Below are positions 23,913 to 34,447 of a stretch of DNA of 64,000 nucleotides, one piece after another. The position numbers and the translations under genes were made by a program. Within the stretch, counting starts at the first letter, position 1. Each line of letters starts with the position of its first letter. Under the pieces are notes generated by a model. The model worked only from the letters and a program-made list of their open reading frames with translations. It made no database searches and was not told the origin of the DNA. This DNA comes from Tiliqua scincoides (lineage: Eukaryota; Chordata; Lepidosauria; Squamata; Scincidae), in the NCBI RefSeq assembly GCF_035046505.1, contig NC_089822.1:47347159-47411158 (forward strand), read 5' to 3'.

Positions 23913-24242
23913 TAGTGAAGGACTTCAGCACTAATGAGGGCTTTATCCTTAACAAGATGCCTGTGAAAGGATCTTCTTGACACCAAAAGAATTGATGTGC
24001 TGAATTTCAACACACACTAAATGGTTCTGCGCAGCACATTTAGTCTGTTTGTGGTCACAGACTTACAGAAATTTGAGATTTAATATTTGCAGAATCATTT
24101 TGGAAAATCCTTCAGTGAGAAAAAAGGCAGGTAATGATGCAGTGTGGCTATCAAAGAGACCTAGATGAACTAAAAGGCACGTTGGTGGCTTTCACATTGA
24201 AAGGCACAGTATAAATCTCTTAAATAAAAATGTTTTCTAGTT

Positions 24243-24514
24243 CAGTGCTCCTCAAACTTTTCAGCACCAGGACCCACTTTTTAGAATGACAATCTGTCAG
24301 GAGCCACCAGAAGTGGTCTTATGTCCCCTCTTCTCACCTATTCAGGGCAAAGTGCCATGCCTTTTTCCAATCGGGGCCTGCCCTGCCCAGCAGGTCTGCA
24401 CCCAGTATTTTCAGCTCTGTATTTTCAATGGCGGCTGAGCTAGGTGCTACATAACCCACCTGAAATTGGCTCACCACCCATCTAGCAGGTTCTAACCCAC
24501 AGTTTGAAACAGTG
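24243..24514. mobile_element. hAT element, near-perfect 8 bp TSD
   Basis: CAGTGCTCCTCAAACTTTTC ... CCCACAGTTTGAAACAGTG, flanked by ttctagtt (24235-24242) and ttctagat (24515-24522), 7 of 8 matching. Confidence 0.8.
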
Positions 24515-24654
24515 TTCTAGATGAAAGCAAAGAATGGCACATGTTCAGTTAGTTTGACATCTGTTTCTTACTAACAAGTCAACTCAGCTTCAACACATCC
24601 CATCCAAAGTTGTTCCAACAGGCATTCCATTCCACAACAGGGTTATCTCATTTA

Positions 24655-25147
24655 GGGCCCTATCCTATCCAGCCCTGGAGCAGCAGTCCCAAATGCCCAC
24701 TGCTGTGTCCTATGCTGGATACAAACAGGCTGGAGGTCTCCTTGAGGGAAGGGGAGATTCATCCCCTTACCCCAAATAAAGCCCTAGCCTGCTCAATGGA
24801 GCTCCTTGAATCAGTGCTAATTAAAAAGCTGGTGTAGAGAAGCCCCATGTCAGGGCCTGTACCAGTTCCACCCCCTCAGGGCTGTCCTTCCCCTGCCCAC
24901 GAATGCCTCTCCCACATCCTTTTGCCACCCTTCCCACTCCCCCATGCGCTTGAAGCTTACCTCTGCTCCACTGGCTGCTTCTTCTGCGGGGCTTCTTCTG
25001 TGGCACTGATGGAGTGGAGCTGCTCTCCCTGCCAGTGCTGGTTCCTTTCCAGGTGACACAAACATCCCCTAAGGCATGACTGTGACACCCAGCACCAGCG
25101 TTGGGGCTGCAGTGCTGGTGGTAGGGCAACCTAGGATCGGGCTGCCC
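24655..25147. mobile_element. MITE, about 490 bp class, TTA on left
   Basis: GGGCCCTATCCTATCC ... CCTAGGATCGGGCTGCCC. The interior shows ctgtgtcctatgctggatac, aggctggaggtctccttgag and gcgcttgaagcttacctctg in class order. TTA lies before the left end; the right duplication is not clear. Confidence 0.75.
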
Positions 25148-25324
25148 AATGAGTTACCAGGAGAGTGCCCTATAGTCACTGAAGAATAACGTGGATCAAT
25201 ACAAGTTTCCATTGTATGCTTGCCTTGTTTACTGCACCAGTTCATACAGCTAGCAATTACTCAGAAATACTGAAACATACAAATTATGGGAATTGATGCA
25301 CTCCTAAAAGTGAAAAATGACCAG

Positions 25325-27805
25325 GCTTCTTTTTCATTCATTGTCTTTATTTGTGAAAATACTGCCACAATTCAAGTGGATAAAAAGCCCTGCATTTTAT
25401 GCATTCACATGTATTTGTGACATGCTAAGCAAAATCCACTATACAGTTTTTATTTCTTTAGCAAAGGCTTTTAGGCTCAATTTGAAATATCTAATAAGAA
25501 ACATCCAAGGAACTGTCACAGAAATGACACTGCAAGCCCTTTCTGTTGTTGTCAGGAATTGACACTGTGGGACTCGACATGTGGTTTGTACAAACACACT
25601 AATGCTGTTTTTTCAAGTTATGCTGCCCAAAGTCTTCTAGATTAGCCAAACATTTTGACAATGATGGCAACTCTTCAGGTCAAGCCTGAACATTTGATAT
25701 TTTGGATTAATACACTTTAACCTTTAAAAAACAAATACACAGTGTTATACATCTAAAAAAAAATCACCCTTTATCAAATTGTTACATTCTAAAGGTTACT
25801 TACTGCCCTGTTTGTATTTTCAGTGTCTGCTTGCCGACTATCAAGTTTAACCCTTTGGAAAACAGTTTGATACACACCAACCTTTTCATCAATATATTCT
25901 AGCTATATTTTGCAAATATTTGCTCTATAAATCTGCTTTGTATTATAAATGGTTTGCATTACTGCAAATTCAGATAGACTTCATCTCCTGGGATACAAAT
26001 ATGAAAGTCACATAGTACATTTCAAAGGAATGGAGAAAGCTTTTCCTCTCCAGATTGATCTAACAACAAGAGTAACGTGGTTGATGTTTCTCATCAGCAG
26101 GAATTTACAAAATGGTTAGTTTTACTCTACACTACTAAGTTTCAGTCCTGGTCTTGAATTTGCTTTGCTATCAACATCGTAATTTTTTCTCTGTCTTAAT
26201 TTGAAGTACTGGAGTCAGTAATGATGGAAGAATAAGAGAATTAGGGTCAGTTTACACTTGTATATTTCTCCATGAGACTGAGTATGCAGGTACATAACTG
26301 TCTGGCCACAGGTTTTGAGATAATCAAGAAAACTGCAGACTCATTGGGCTGTATCCTAAGTATGGATAGAGCACAGCTCCACTGTCTGGAGAACTTGTGC
26401 AGGAGCTTCTTGTGAGATTGCAACATTCCTTTTGTGAACAGGAGTTTCTGATGATGAAGCAGCTATGATACATCCAAACTCAGGACACAACCTGTTGTGT
26501 GTACACCTCAGTTCATATGATGCTTTATCAAATTAATTTACATAATTGATGGAGGAATTTAGTAAGTGAACCCACCCTAAGTGGCAACCCTCATGCTTCC
26601 TTTCAATCTAGAAGGTTGGGAACAATCTGGAATGGCATACAACGCAGGATACAGCAGAGGACGGTATAAGTTAGAACAAAACCAGGAACACTCCAGCAGT
26701 GCTTGAGCAGAAACTTCCATCTGCAAAAAGATCGTGTCTTGAATTCAAGATGCCCCATCACAAGTGGCTGAGGTTCCTTGGATGATCTTTTTTCCTGGAT
26801 GATAAAATACACAATCTGTTACAGATGCCATTTGTGGCTGATTTGTTTAATGGAGATAGTTGAAAATTAAACTGAAAGTCTTGTAGTACATATATTAAAA
26901 GAAATGAGGTATAAACATCTAAAAAACTTAGGCAAGGGTAAAATCAACAAAGAATGTCTACTACAAGAGGCCCTCTAAAAACAGCAGTATATTCTCAAGA
27001 GATGGAGCAATTCCAGGACAAAAATGGCACTTTAGCAGCTCTATCAGAAACCAGCAGGATCGTCCACTGAAATAAATTCCGTACGTGTCCATCATTTGTT
27101 AAATATTCAATTATCAAAATGTTATATTTCTGAATTAGTTATTTGTGGATTCTTAGAACTGTGTATCTCAAAAAAACAAAAACAAAAAAAACAAAAACAA
27201 AACACAAGCGAGTAGCATCAATTTTGATCATCTACTTTAACATTAGCCTCTAATTTCAGTGGAACCAGGAAGGGAGTTGCCACTTACAATACAAAATAGG
27301 AACAGCTAAAGCAGAGAAAAAACTTGAAAGAAAAAGGCAAAAAATATTACACTGCTGAAACTACCCACTGAACTAGCAGGAACCCACTTCAATCATTTGC
27401 CAAGGGGTTTTAACATTGGATTTACACATACCAAAAAACTTACAATGCATTTCTAAAGAGTTGTTTCTATTGTGGACATGTAAATTGGAGAAAACATCCA
27501 AATAGTGTTTTAGTTTTATGTAAACTTACAATTATATTGCATCATGAAAATTGCAATTAGGTTGAGTAACATTCCAAAAAAACAAAATATATCTAACCAC
27601 ATTTCTCTTCCAACAATTTCATCAATGAACCAAACATAAATTTCTCACTACATTAAACAATATATATTTATCTTCAAAATTAAAAGCTTTAGACTAAAAC
27701 AGAACATATTTAATGAAAGCAAAAAATATTAATAAAAATCCTTAACAAATTTCAAGTGTTCAGTTGAAATCTGTCAATTGCAGAAATTATATAATATGTC
27801 TTGAG
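25325..27805 (-). other. FBXL17: Probable FBXL17 3'UTR
   Basis: About 2.5 kb of AT-rich sequence directly 3' of the FBXL17 stop on the minus strand. It is almost free of the interspersed repeats that crowd both sides, which suits a transcribed UTR. It contains an A-rich low-complexity run (27172-27206). A short piece near 26346-26375 resembles the end of the local MITE family but is too short to call. The 3' limit is inferred from AATAAA hexamers only; there is no transcript evidence here. Confidence 0.55.
25346..25351 (-). promoter_or_regulatory. Candidate FBXL17 polyadenylation signal
   Basis: AATAAA on the minus strand (tttatt on plus). A second AATAAA lies about 100 nt upstream in transcript order (25449-25454), and an ATTAAA variant near 26846 could serve a shorter transcript. 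Choice of the distal signal is inference from the repeat-poor stretch ending here. Confidence 0.4.
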
Positions 27806-27943
27806 TTAAGAAGCAGTGGGCATATTGGGTGTCCAGCCCATCTGGTATGCCCGTTCCAAAGTCCTCTTGCAGTCCTGTAGTACAGTACTGAAGGTGATGT
27901 GTGGGTGTTGCAGCACTAGTTGTTCCACAGTCCCTTCATTCAC
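27806..27943 (-). CDS. FBXL17: FBXL17 last coding exon (LRR end and C-terminal helix)
   Basis: Read on the minus strand, this exon follows an acceptor with a pyrimidine-rich tract ending ttgtgtgtag. It encodes 45 residues and a TAA stop, starting VNEGTVEQLVLQHPHITF and continuing through VLQDCKRTLERAYQMGW to the end NMPTAS. This matches, from memory, the conserved C-terminus of vertebrate FBXL17 (around KVNExTVEQLVQQYPHITF...AYQMGWTPNM). FBXL17 is an F-box/LRR protein that recruits substrates to the SKP1-CUL1-RBX1 ligase. It is known for dimerisation quality control of BTB-domain proteins, where the last LRRs and the C-terminal helix embrace the BTB fold; this exon would carry exactly that part. 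It joins in phase 0 to the exon at 40721-40863 (AAG | GTG, Lys-Val). No frame break is seen. The last residues (PTAS) differ from the SAAS-like tail I recall in mammals, which is a neutral-looking position. Confidence 0.93.
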   Translation of the reverse strand: MNEGTVEQLVLQHPHITFSTVLQDCKRTLERAYQMGWTPNMPTAS

Positions 27944-29165
27944 CTACACACAAAAGAAATTATCTGTCATTCATACAGAATTCTAGAAAAAGCCAACTAC
28001 TGATGTGCTTAATCTGAAAATTAGTGAAAAAGAAATGGGTGATTAAAGAGTCTTCACAAACAGCTTCTCAAAATGATTTTGGTGGCAACTTGTGCATTCC
28101 ATCTTTTAGTGAAAAGCCCAAATTAAGGTTCTCTATAGGTAATAGCTGAAATGGTAGAAATCAATAATTGACGTGTTCAAGCCTAGCAGGTCAAGAATAT
28201 CCCTTCTAGACCTTAACGAGAGAAACCACCTTTATTCCTGGATCATACAAAGCAATCAGACAGGCCTAATTAAACCTAACACCTTTACTATTGCTGTGCT
28301 GCAAGGGGATTAATTTGTCAATTATTTTTAAGCTGATTGTAGTTCATATCACAGAAGCAGACACTGTCCGTCATCCTTTAGATAAATAAAAGATTAACCT
28401 CAGAACCACAACATTCTTTGGAACCTTTATTGAACATTTTAAGATACATCAATACTTAATTTAAATACTCAGCAGCCTAATCTGACCGAGTGCACCAGTG
28501 TTGCAACTGCTCACTTTGTATTTTCTTTTCTTGCACTGGTTTTCAACCTGCACTGGTTTTCAACCAGTTTTCAAGATAACAGCCCTCATAACCACAGCAA
28601 CAACTCTCTGTTCGTGCTGCAAATATGTATTCACATTCCTTGAAATCCTTCCTGGAAGAAATATCTGTAAGCACAACAAATGTGCCTCAAATATCCATCT
28701 GCTATCATTCCCATCCCCCTGTTCCAACCCCCAGCTGAAGCAATTGTGCTAGGCAGTGCAGAGAATGAACAGTGATTGCATTTTATGACAGGGATAAATG
28801 ACAGGTTTAATCTCCAGTTCTTCTTCTTTGATAATAGAAACACTCAATCTTCATTGGGAGATTTGTCAACTGAAGAGCAACTTGGATAGAAAAAGGGTTT
28901 AACTTCTTTTCCAAGTACACAGAGCTGCAAGCGCTAAACACTTTTGTAAACAACTACATTATAGCAACAGTGAAGGTGCCTGAAAAGCAGCAACTGCCTT
29001 TTAATAAATCAGAATGAAATCTGTAATGGTACATGTTCCCCAGAGAAGCTGGCATATATCTGTATATCACATTTTAAGGACTGACTGGAAATGGAAGACT
29101 AGCCTTGGGAATGGTTTTAGATTCCCTCCCCGAGCTGTACCATGTCGTCAATGATATAGGTTCTA

Positions 29166-29168
<3 letters not shown>

Positions 29169-29199
<31 letters not shown>
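29169..29199 (+). repeat. (TG)n microsatellite
   Basis: About 15 TG units, in the FBXL17 last intron. Confidence 0.97.
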
Positions 29200-29201
<2 letters not shown>

Positions 29202-30237
29202 AAAAATATGAAAAATGTTGAGAACTTAGGAAAAGAACTAATGAATACCAAATATTAATTCATATTATTAAGATTAATCAGAGATTAGAAACCAAACCAA
29301 AAATAATTCTATGGACACAGCAAGTTCCTCCCCCCCCCCCTTTTTATTCCTTGCTAGAGAAAAGGAAGCTATCTTTTCAGATATCTGGGACAGATTAGTT
29401 GCTCCAATGCAAGATGGTAAAGTGCATTCATGGCCTGTTTCTAGGCTCACTCCTTACTTGTTCAGGATACAAAGAGCCGTTCCCAGGTGCAGTCTTTTGC
29501 TGCTGTCTGAACTGCCAAACCCTTTCTCGCCCAGTAACTTTCTCCATTTTCCTTCTAATCCATCTAATGTCCTTATGTGTGTCCGTCCCCCCCCCCACGT
29601 TTTCCTTGTCTTCACTTTGCCCCAAATCCTTCTAAGGCATTCCTCTTTCTGTCACTCCTCCTGCTAAATGCTTCCTTTAGGGCTCCATTGTGCATGTCTC
29701 CTTTTCCTCTCTCTGCCAAATTAGACTGCTGTGCCTTTGGCCACTACACAAGGTCCCTGCACACGGCTGTTTTTTCTCCATTTGCACAGGTTGCAGCACT
29801 GCCAGAAACAAGCTCTGAGAAAGGAATCTGGATCGGAGAAGTACTAAAAGAATCACTGTTCATCACCAATATTATTACTGGCCACTTCTGAGTCCCATCA
29901 ACCACTTTCTTTGTGACAAAAATGATACAACCTACAGTTTTTTTTCCATATCATCTAAGAGTAACCTTGTGTCCAGGCAGATGGCATATAGGAAGCATTA
30001 ATGGTAATGGTGTAAGGTCTGCAGTCCATAAACAAACTTTATTGTTCCTACAGGTTGTCTCCATGACATTAGTTTTTTGCAATCATCACATATTCCTGGT
30101 GCCCTCTGCATACTGAAAGGGGTTACATAATTGTCATTCTCTCCGTATACAGAAATATGTTCCATCCAGATTTCAAATCTGATTTGGGCTTTGTCACATT
30201 TACTATGTTTCTTTTGCTTACAATTAAAAGACTAGTC

Positions 30238-30692
30238 CAGTGGTACTCAAACTTCTTGGAAGTAAATCTCCTGAAATAAGTTTCTGCAGGGGTGGAGACA
30301 ATGGCAGTGACATGATCCCCAGGATTGTGCCACTGCAGTGAAGGGGGGGACTTGTTTTAAACTTGCTTTACCTGCTGCCAGGTTCAGGGGGTGAGGAAGT
30401 CCCGCAGAAAGCTCTGCAGGGCTTTCTGTGGCTTGTAAAAAGTAAATGTAGCTATCACAACCCCCTTCTGGGTCACGATCATTAATTTCACTTTCTATAA
30501 GCTGCAGGGAGCCCTGCAGCACACTCTGCTGGGTTCCTTGCACTCCCCAACTCTGGCAGCAGGTAAGCTAAGTGTAAAACAAGCCCCCCTTGTCCGTAGT
30601 GGTGATCCTGGGGATCGTGTTGCTGCTTTCCACCTGCACCTGCCCCTTAAAATGAAAGGGACAGTGTTATACCCACCAGTTGCAACCCACTG
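30238..30692. mobile_element. hAT element, worn 8 bp TSD
   Basis: CAGTGGTACTCAAACTTC ... CCAGTTGCAACCCACTG, with gactagtc (30230-30237) and gactgatc (30693-30700), 6 of 8 matching. The interior has catgatccccaggattgtgc near the left and its approximate inverse gatcctggggatcgtgttgc near the right. Confidence 0.75.
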
Positions 30693-31478
30693 GACTGATC
30701 TGTGTGCTCCCATAGTGTTTGTTATTCCTTAAGTATTTTCTCAAAATCAGTTTCATAAAAAGTATATTTAACAACAAATATGTGACTATTTTTAAACCTA
30801 ATAGTTGAATGCATAACATTCTCAGGTGGCCCAATTATAATTCCTGCCTGCAGCTACAATACAATGAAAGGTTTGTGGAGTGCTACGCACTTGATCTGTT
30901 AAGGCTGATATGTTCCACAGAGTTTCAATGATTACCTCAGTGCTCAGGGGTAACTGAGTAACTGAAGTTACTCAGGGGTTTAGGAGTAACTGAACCACAC
31001 AGACTGACACATACACTGAGCACAACTTCACATCCGGGATTTTCTGAATGTTAATGCAAACAATGTGCTTCGATTTAAATTATGGATTAAAAAAATACAC
31101 CATGAATTAACAGTGGCCTCGTAATGAATGCACCCAGAAAGACTGGTGTTCATCAGAATACTGATGCGGTATTTTTGTCACTCAAGTTGCTCTGGTCCAG
31201 GTCGCTGCATTACTCTTGTAATCTAACATGGTATCAGTAGCATTTGTAAACAAGGTTATAAGTGAGACAGTCTACTGATGGGGTTGTATCTCACAAGTGT
31301 TGCTCTTTCTCAGCAGCTAGTAACAATGGTGTGAAATGCAACCAAGTCAGTCATCTTATGTGCATGGTTTATCATTTATGGGCAGTGGGTTGTATCCTCA
31401 TGTTTACTGAACTCTGTTCGGTTGCTGGAAGCTCTTACCGCTCCCAGAAGGGGCAGAGCTCTGTATGACACAGTGACA

Positions 31479-33053
31479 CAGATACCGCTGCCCGAACGGC
31501 CCCTCCTAACCGAGGAGTTAAGTCAGATAGAGGTTAAAAGAGAAGATGTTTCAGACCTCATTGATAAATTAAAGATCAATAAGTCACCGGGCCCTGATGG
31601 CATCCACCCAAGGGTTATTAAGGAATTGAAGAATGAAGTTGCAGATCTCTTGACTAAGGTATGCAACTTGTCCCTCAAAACGGCCATGGTGCCAGAAGAT
31701 TGGAGGATAGCAAATGTCACGCCTATTTTTAAAAAGGGAAAGAGGGGGGACCCGGGAAACTATAGGCCGGTCAGCCTAACATCCATACCGGGTAAGATGG
31801 TGGAATGCCTCATCAAAGATAGGATCTCAAAACACATAGACGAACAGGCCTTGCTGAGGGAGAGTCAGCATGGCTTCTGTAAGGGTAAGTCTTGCCTCAC
31901 AAACCTTATAGAATTCTTTGAAAAGGTCAACAGGCATGTGGATGCGGGAGAACCCATGGACATTATATATCTGGACTTTCAGAAGGCGTTTGACACGGTC
32001 CCTCACCAAAGGCTACTGAAAAAACTCCACAGTCAGGGAATTAGAGGACAGGTCCTCTCGTGGATTGAGAACTGGTTGGAGGCCAGGAAGCAGAGAGTGG
32101 GTGTCAATGGGCAATTTTCACAATGGAGAGAGGTGAAAAGCGGTGTGCCCCAAGGATCTGTCCTGGGACCGGTGCTTTTCAACCTCTTCATAAATGACCT
32201 GGAGACAGGGTTGAGCAGTGAAGTGGCTAAGTTTGCAGACGACACCAAACTTTTCCGAGTGGTAAAGACCAGAAGTGATTGTGAGGAGCTCCAGAAGGAT
32301 CTCTCCAGACTGGCAGAATGGGCAGCAAAATGGCAGATGTGCTTCAATGTCAGTAAGTGTAAAGTCATGCACATTGGGGCAAAAAATCAAAACTTTAGAT
32401 ATAGGCTGATGGGTTCTGAGCTGTCTGTGACAGATCAGGAGAGAGATCTTGGGGTGGTGGTGGACAGGTCGATGAAAGTGTCGACCCAATGTGCGGCGGC
32501 AGTGAAGAAGGCCAATTCTATGCTTGGGATCATTAGGAAGGGTATTGAGAACAAAACGGTTAGTATTATAATGCCGTTGTACAAATCGATGGTAAGGCCA
32601 CACCTGGAGTATTGTGTCCAGTTCTGGTCGCCGCATCTCAAAAAAGACATAGTGGAAATGGAAAAGGTGCAAAAGAGAGCGACTAAGATGATTACGGGGC
32701 TGGGGCACCTTCCTTATGAGGAAAGGCTATGGCGTTTGGGCCTCTTCAGCCTAGAAAAGAGACGCTTGAGGGGGGACATGATTGAGACATACAAAATTAT
32801 GCAGGGGATGGACAGAGTGGATAGGGAGATGCTCTTTACACTCTCACATAATACCAGAACCAGGGGACATCCACTAAAATTGAGTGTTGGGCGGGTTAGG
32901 ACAGACAAAAGAAAATATTTCTTTACTCAGCGTGTGGTCGGTCTGTGGAACTCCTTGCCACAGGATGTGGTGCTGGCGTCTAGCCTAGACGCCTTTAAAA
33001 GGGGATTGGACGAGTTTCTGGAGGAAAAATCCATTATGGGGTACAAGCCATGA
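31479..33053 (+). CDS. CR1 ORF2 fragment: open reverse transcriptase and C-terminus
   Basis: About 524 codons with no stop or frameshift from the truncation point to the natural stop. In order: KSPGPDGIHPRVIKEL, NYRPVSLTSIPGKMVE, RESQHGFCKGKSCLTN, LDFQKAFDTVPH (catalytic Asp of motif A), SGVPQGSVLGPVLFNLFIND, KFADDTKLF (catalytic FADD), MCFNVSKCKVMHIG, then the thumb and C-terminal region LEYCVQFWSPHLKK ... WNSLPQDVV ... SIMGYKP. The open frame extends 19 codons upstream into flanking DNA (from 31422), which is chance. The endonuclease is absent, so this copy cannot move by itself. Confidence 0.93.
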   Translation, partial: QIPLPERPLLTEELSQIEVKREDVSDLIDKLKINKSPGPDGIHPRVIKELKNEVADLLTKVCNLSLKTAMVPEDWRIANVTPIFKKGKRGDPGNYRPVSLTSIPGKMVECLIKDRISKHIDEQALLRESQHGFCKGKSCLTNLIEFFEKVNRHVDAGEPMDIIYLDFQKAFDTVPHQRLLKKLHSQGIRGQVLSWIENWLEARKQRVGVNGQFSQWREVKSGVPQGSVLGPVLFNLFINDLETGLSSEVAKFADDTKLFRVVKTRSDCEELQKDLSRLAEWAAKWQMCFNVSKCKVMHIGAKNQNFRYRLMGSELSVTDQERDLGVVVDRSMKVSTQCAAAVKKANSMLGIIRKGIENKTVSIIMPLYKSMVRPHLEYCVQFWSPHLKKDIVEMEKVQKRATKMITGLGHLPYEERLWRLGLFSLEKRRLRGDMIETYKIMQGMDRVDREMLFTLSHNTRTRGHPLKLSVGRVRTDKRKYFFTQRVVGLWNSLPQDVVLASSLDAFKRGLDEFLEEKSIMGYKP

Positions 33054-33253
33054 TGTGTATGCGCAACCTCCTGATTTTAGGAATGGGTTAAGTCAGAATG
33101 CCAGATGTAGGGGAGGGCACCAGGATGAGGTCTCTTGTTATCTGGTGTGCTCCCTGGGGCATTTGGTGGGCCGCTGTGAGATACAGGAAGCTGGACTAGA
33201 TGGGCCTATGGCCTGATCCAGTGGGGCTGTTCTTATGTTCTTATGTTCTTATG
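31479..33253 (+). mobile_element. 5'-truncated young CR1 LINE
   Basis: Homology to the copy at 55950-59904 begins at cagataccgctgcc (position 31479) inside ORF2 and runs through the 3'UTR to three TTCTTATG-type repeats ending at 33253. 5' truncation is the normal outcome of target-primed reverse transcription. It lies in the last FBXL17 intron, opposite to the gene. Differences from the second copy are few (about nine amino acids over 225 shared residues before the deletion), so both are recent. Confidence 0.95.
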
Positions 33254-33650
33254 ACCTAGCCGTTGATGAAGCACTGGAAATCCAGTTTTGTAATGTATGC
33301 AACTTTTGTGTCTGATTAAGTTCAGCAAGATATTAACAGAAAGAATGGGGTATTTTATGGTTATGTCTATAGGCAATATAGTTAAAAGCTCATAATTAAT
33401 ATGTAAGTAAATAAAAAGGAGAGTTCAGAAGACTGAAAAACAATGGTTTATTTAGTCCTAATCATGACCTTAGCCTGTGTATTCCCTCCTGATTCTGCCC
33501 TTTACCACTTTGTTGCTGAGCTGTGACACTGACATAGCAGTTTCTTCAAACCTCAGCTCTGCATTTTCTCTGAGCTCAGAGCAACCCATTAACTATGGTT
33601 TAGAAATCATGACAAATCTGCATTTAAAACTAGGATTCAGCTCTGACTTA

Positions 33651-34099
33651 GGGCACAATCCTAACCAGCAGTTATGCCGGTATAGGTGGCCTTGGAGGGT
33701 CGCAAACGTGCCATAAAGCATGTTTGAGCTTCCTTGGGCGAGAGCTGCGTTGGCCCATTCAGATGCGCCAATGGAGGCAGAAGCCTCCACCGCAGCTCCT
33801 GCGCTGCTGCTTGTGTCGGTGTGAGTGCGCCAACATAAGCAGCAAAGTTAGGCGTGGTGAGGAGGCGTAACTGGGCGGGGGAGGACAGGCGCGTGGGGAG
33901 CCGGGGTGGGGCTGGGAGCTGGCGGTTATGGAGGTGGCACAGGTCCGAGGAGACCCATAAGGGCATGCAGCCCTTACCCACGGGTAATGGGAAGAGCTTC
34001 CCCTTGCCTGTGGCTGAGCTGCTGCTCACTGCAATCCCACGTTGGATGCAGCGCAAGCCTCCTAGTTTGCCTGCTCCAGTGCAGGTTAGGATTGCGCCC
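33651..34099. mobile_element. MITE, 449 bp reference copy, TSD TTA
   Basis: GGGCACAATCCTAACC ... GGTTAGGATTGCGCCC, a 16 bp inverted repeat with at most one mismatch. Perfect TTA on both sides (33648-33650, 34100-34102). GC-rich interior with no coding capacity. Confidence 0.9.
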
Positions 34100-34377
34100 T
34101 TATTTGTGTTTTGCAAACCATAGCTCTAGGCTCAAATGAGTTGTGCTGAGCTCTATGCTCAAATGATTAACTCAGTTATTCTGCAGATTAAACAAAATTG
34201 CAATATCTATTAATGTGAGTGAAGCAGGCAAGAGGGGAAGAGGAGGGAGTGCATGTGCATAGAATATTCAGCATAAACTATGTTTATTCAGTCATCAGAA
34301 CTCATCCTAGGGAAGAGAACTTCTGCAGCTATTGAAACTTTTGGAGCTGCTCAAGGAGAATTAAATTTTATTAACCT

Positions 34378-34447
34378 ATTTCTGCCCAGCCCACAGGTGT
34401 ACACACTTGATCCTTGTTGCATATATGCAACTTTTGGCAGAAATGGC
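34378..34447. repeat. Short repeat with inverted TTTCTGCC ends, copy 1
   Basis: atttctgcccagcccacagg ... atatatgcaacttttggcag aaat. Shares ends and interior with 41909-42010. Confidence 0.6.

Noticed and set aside
26346-26430. MITE inside the FBXL17 3'UTR
   Set aside because: Only gggctgtatcctaagtatgg resembles a terminus; no second end or duplication.
29311-29667. 118-codon ORF on plus strand in the FBXL17 intron
   Set aside because: Composition follows a C/T-rich stretch with homopolymers; no motif, and overlapping ORFs in other frames are as long.
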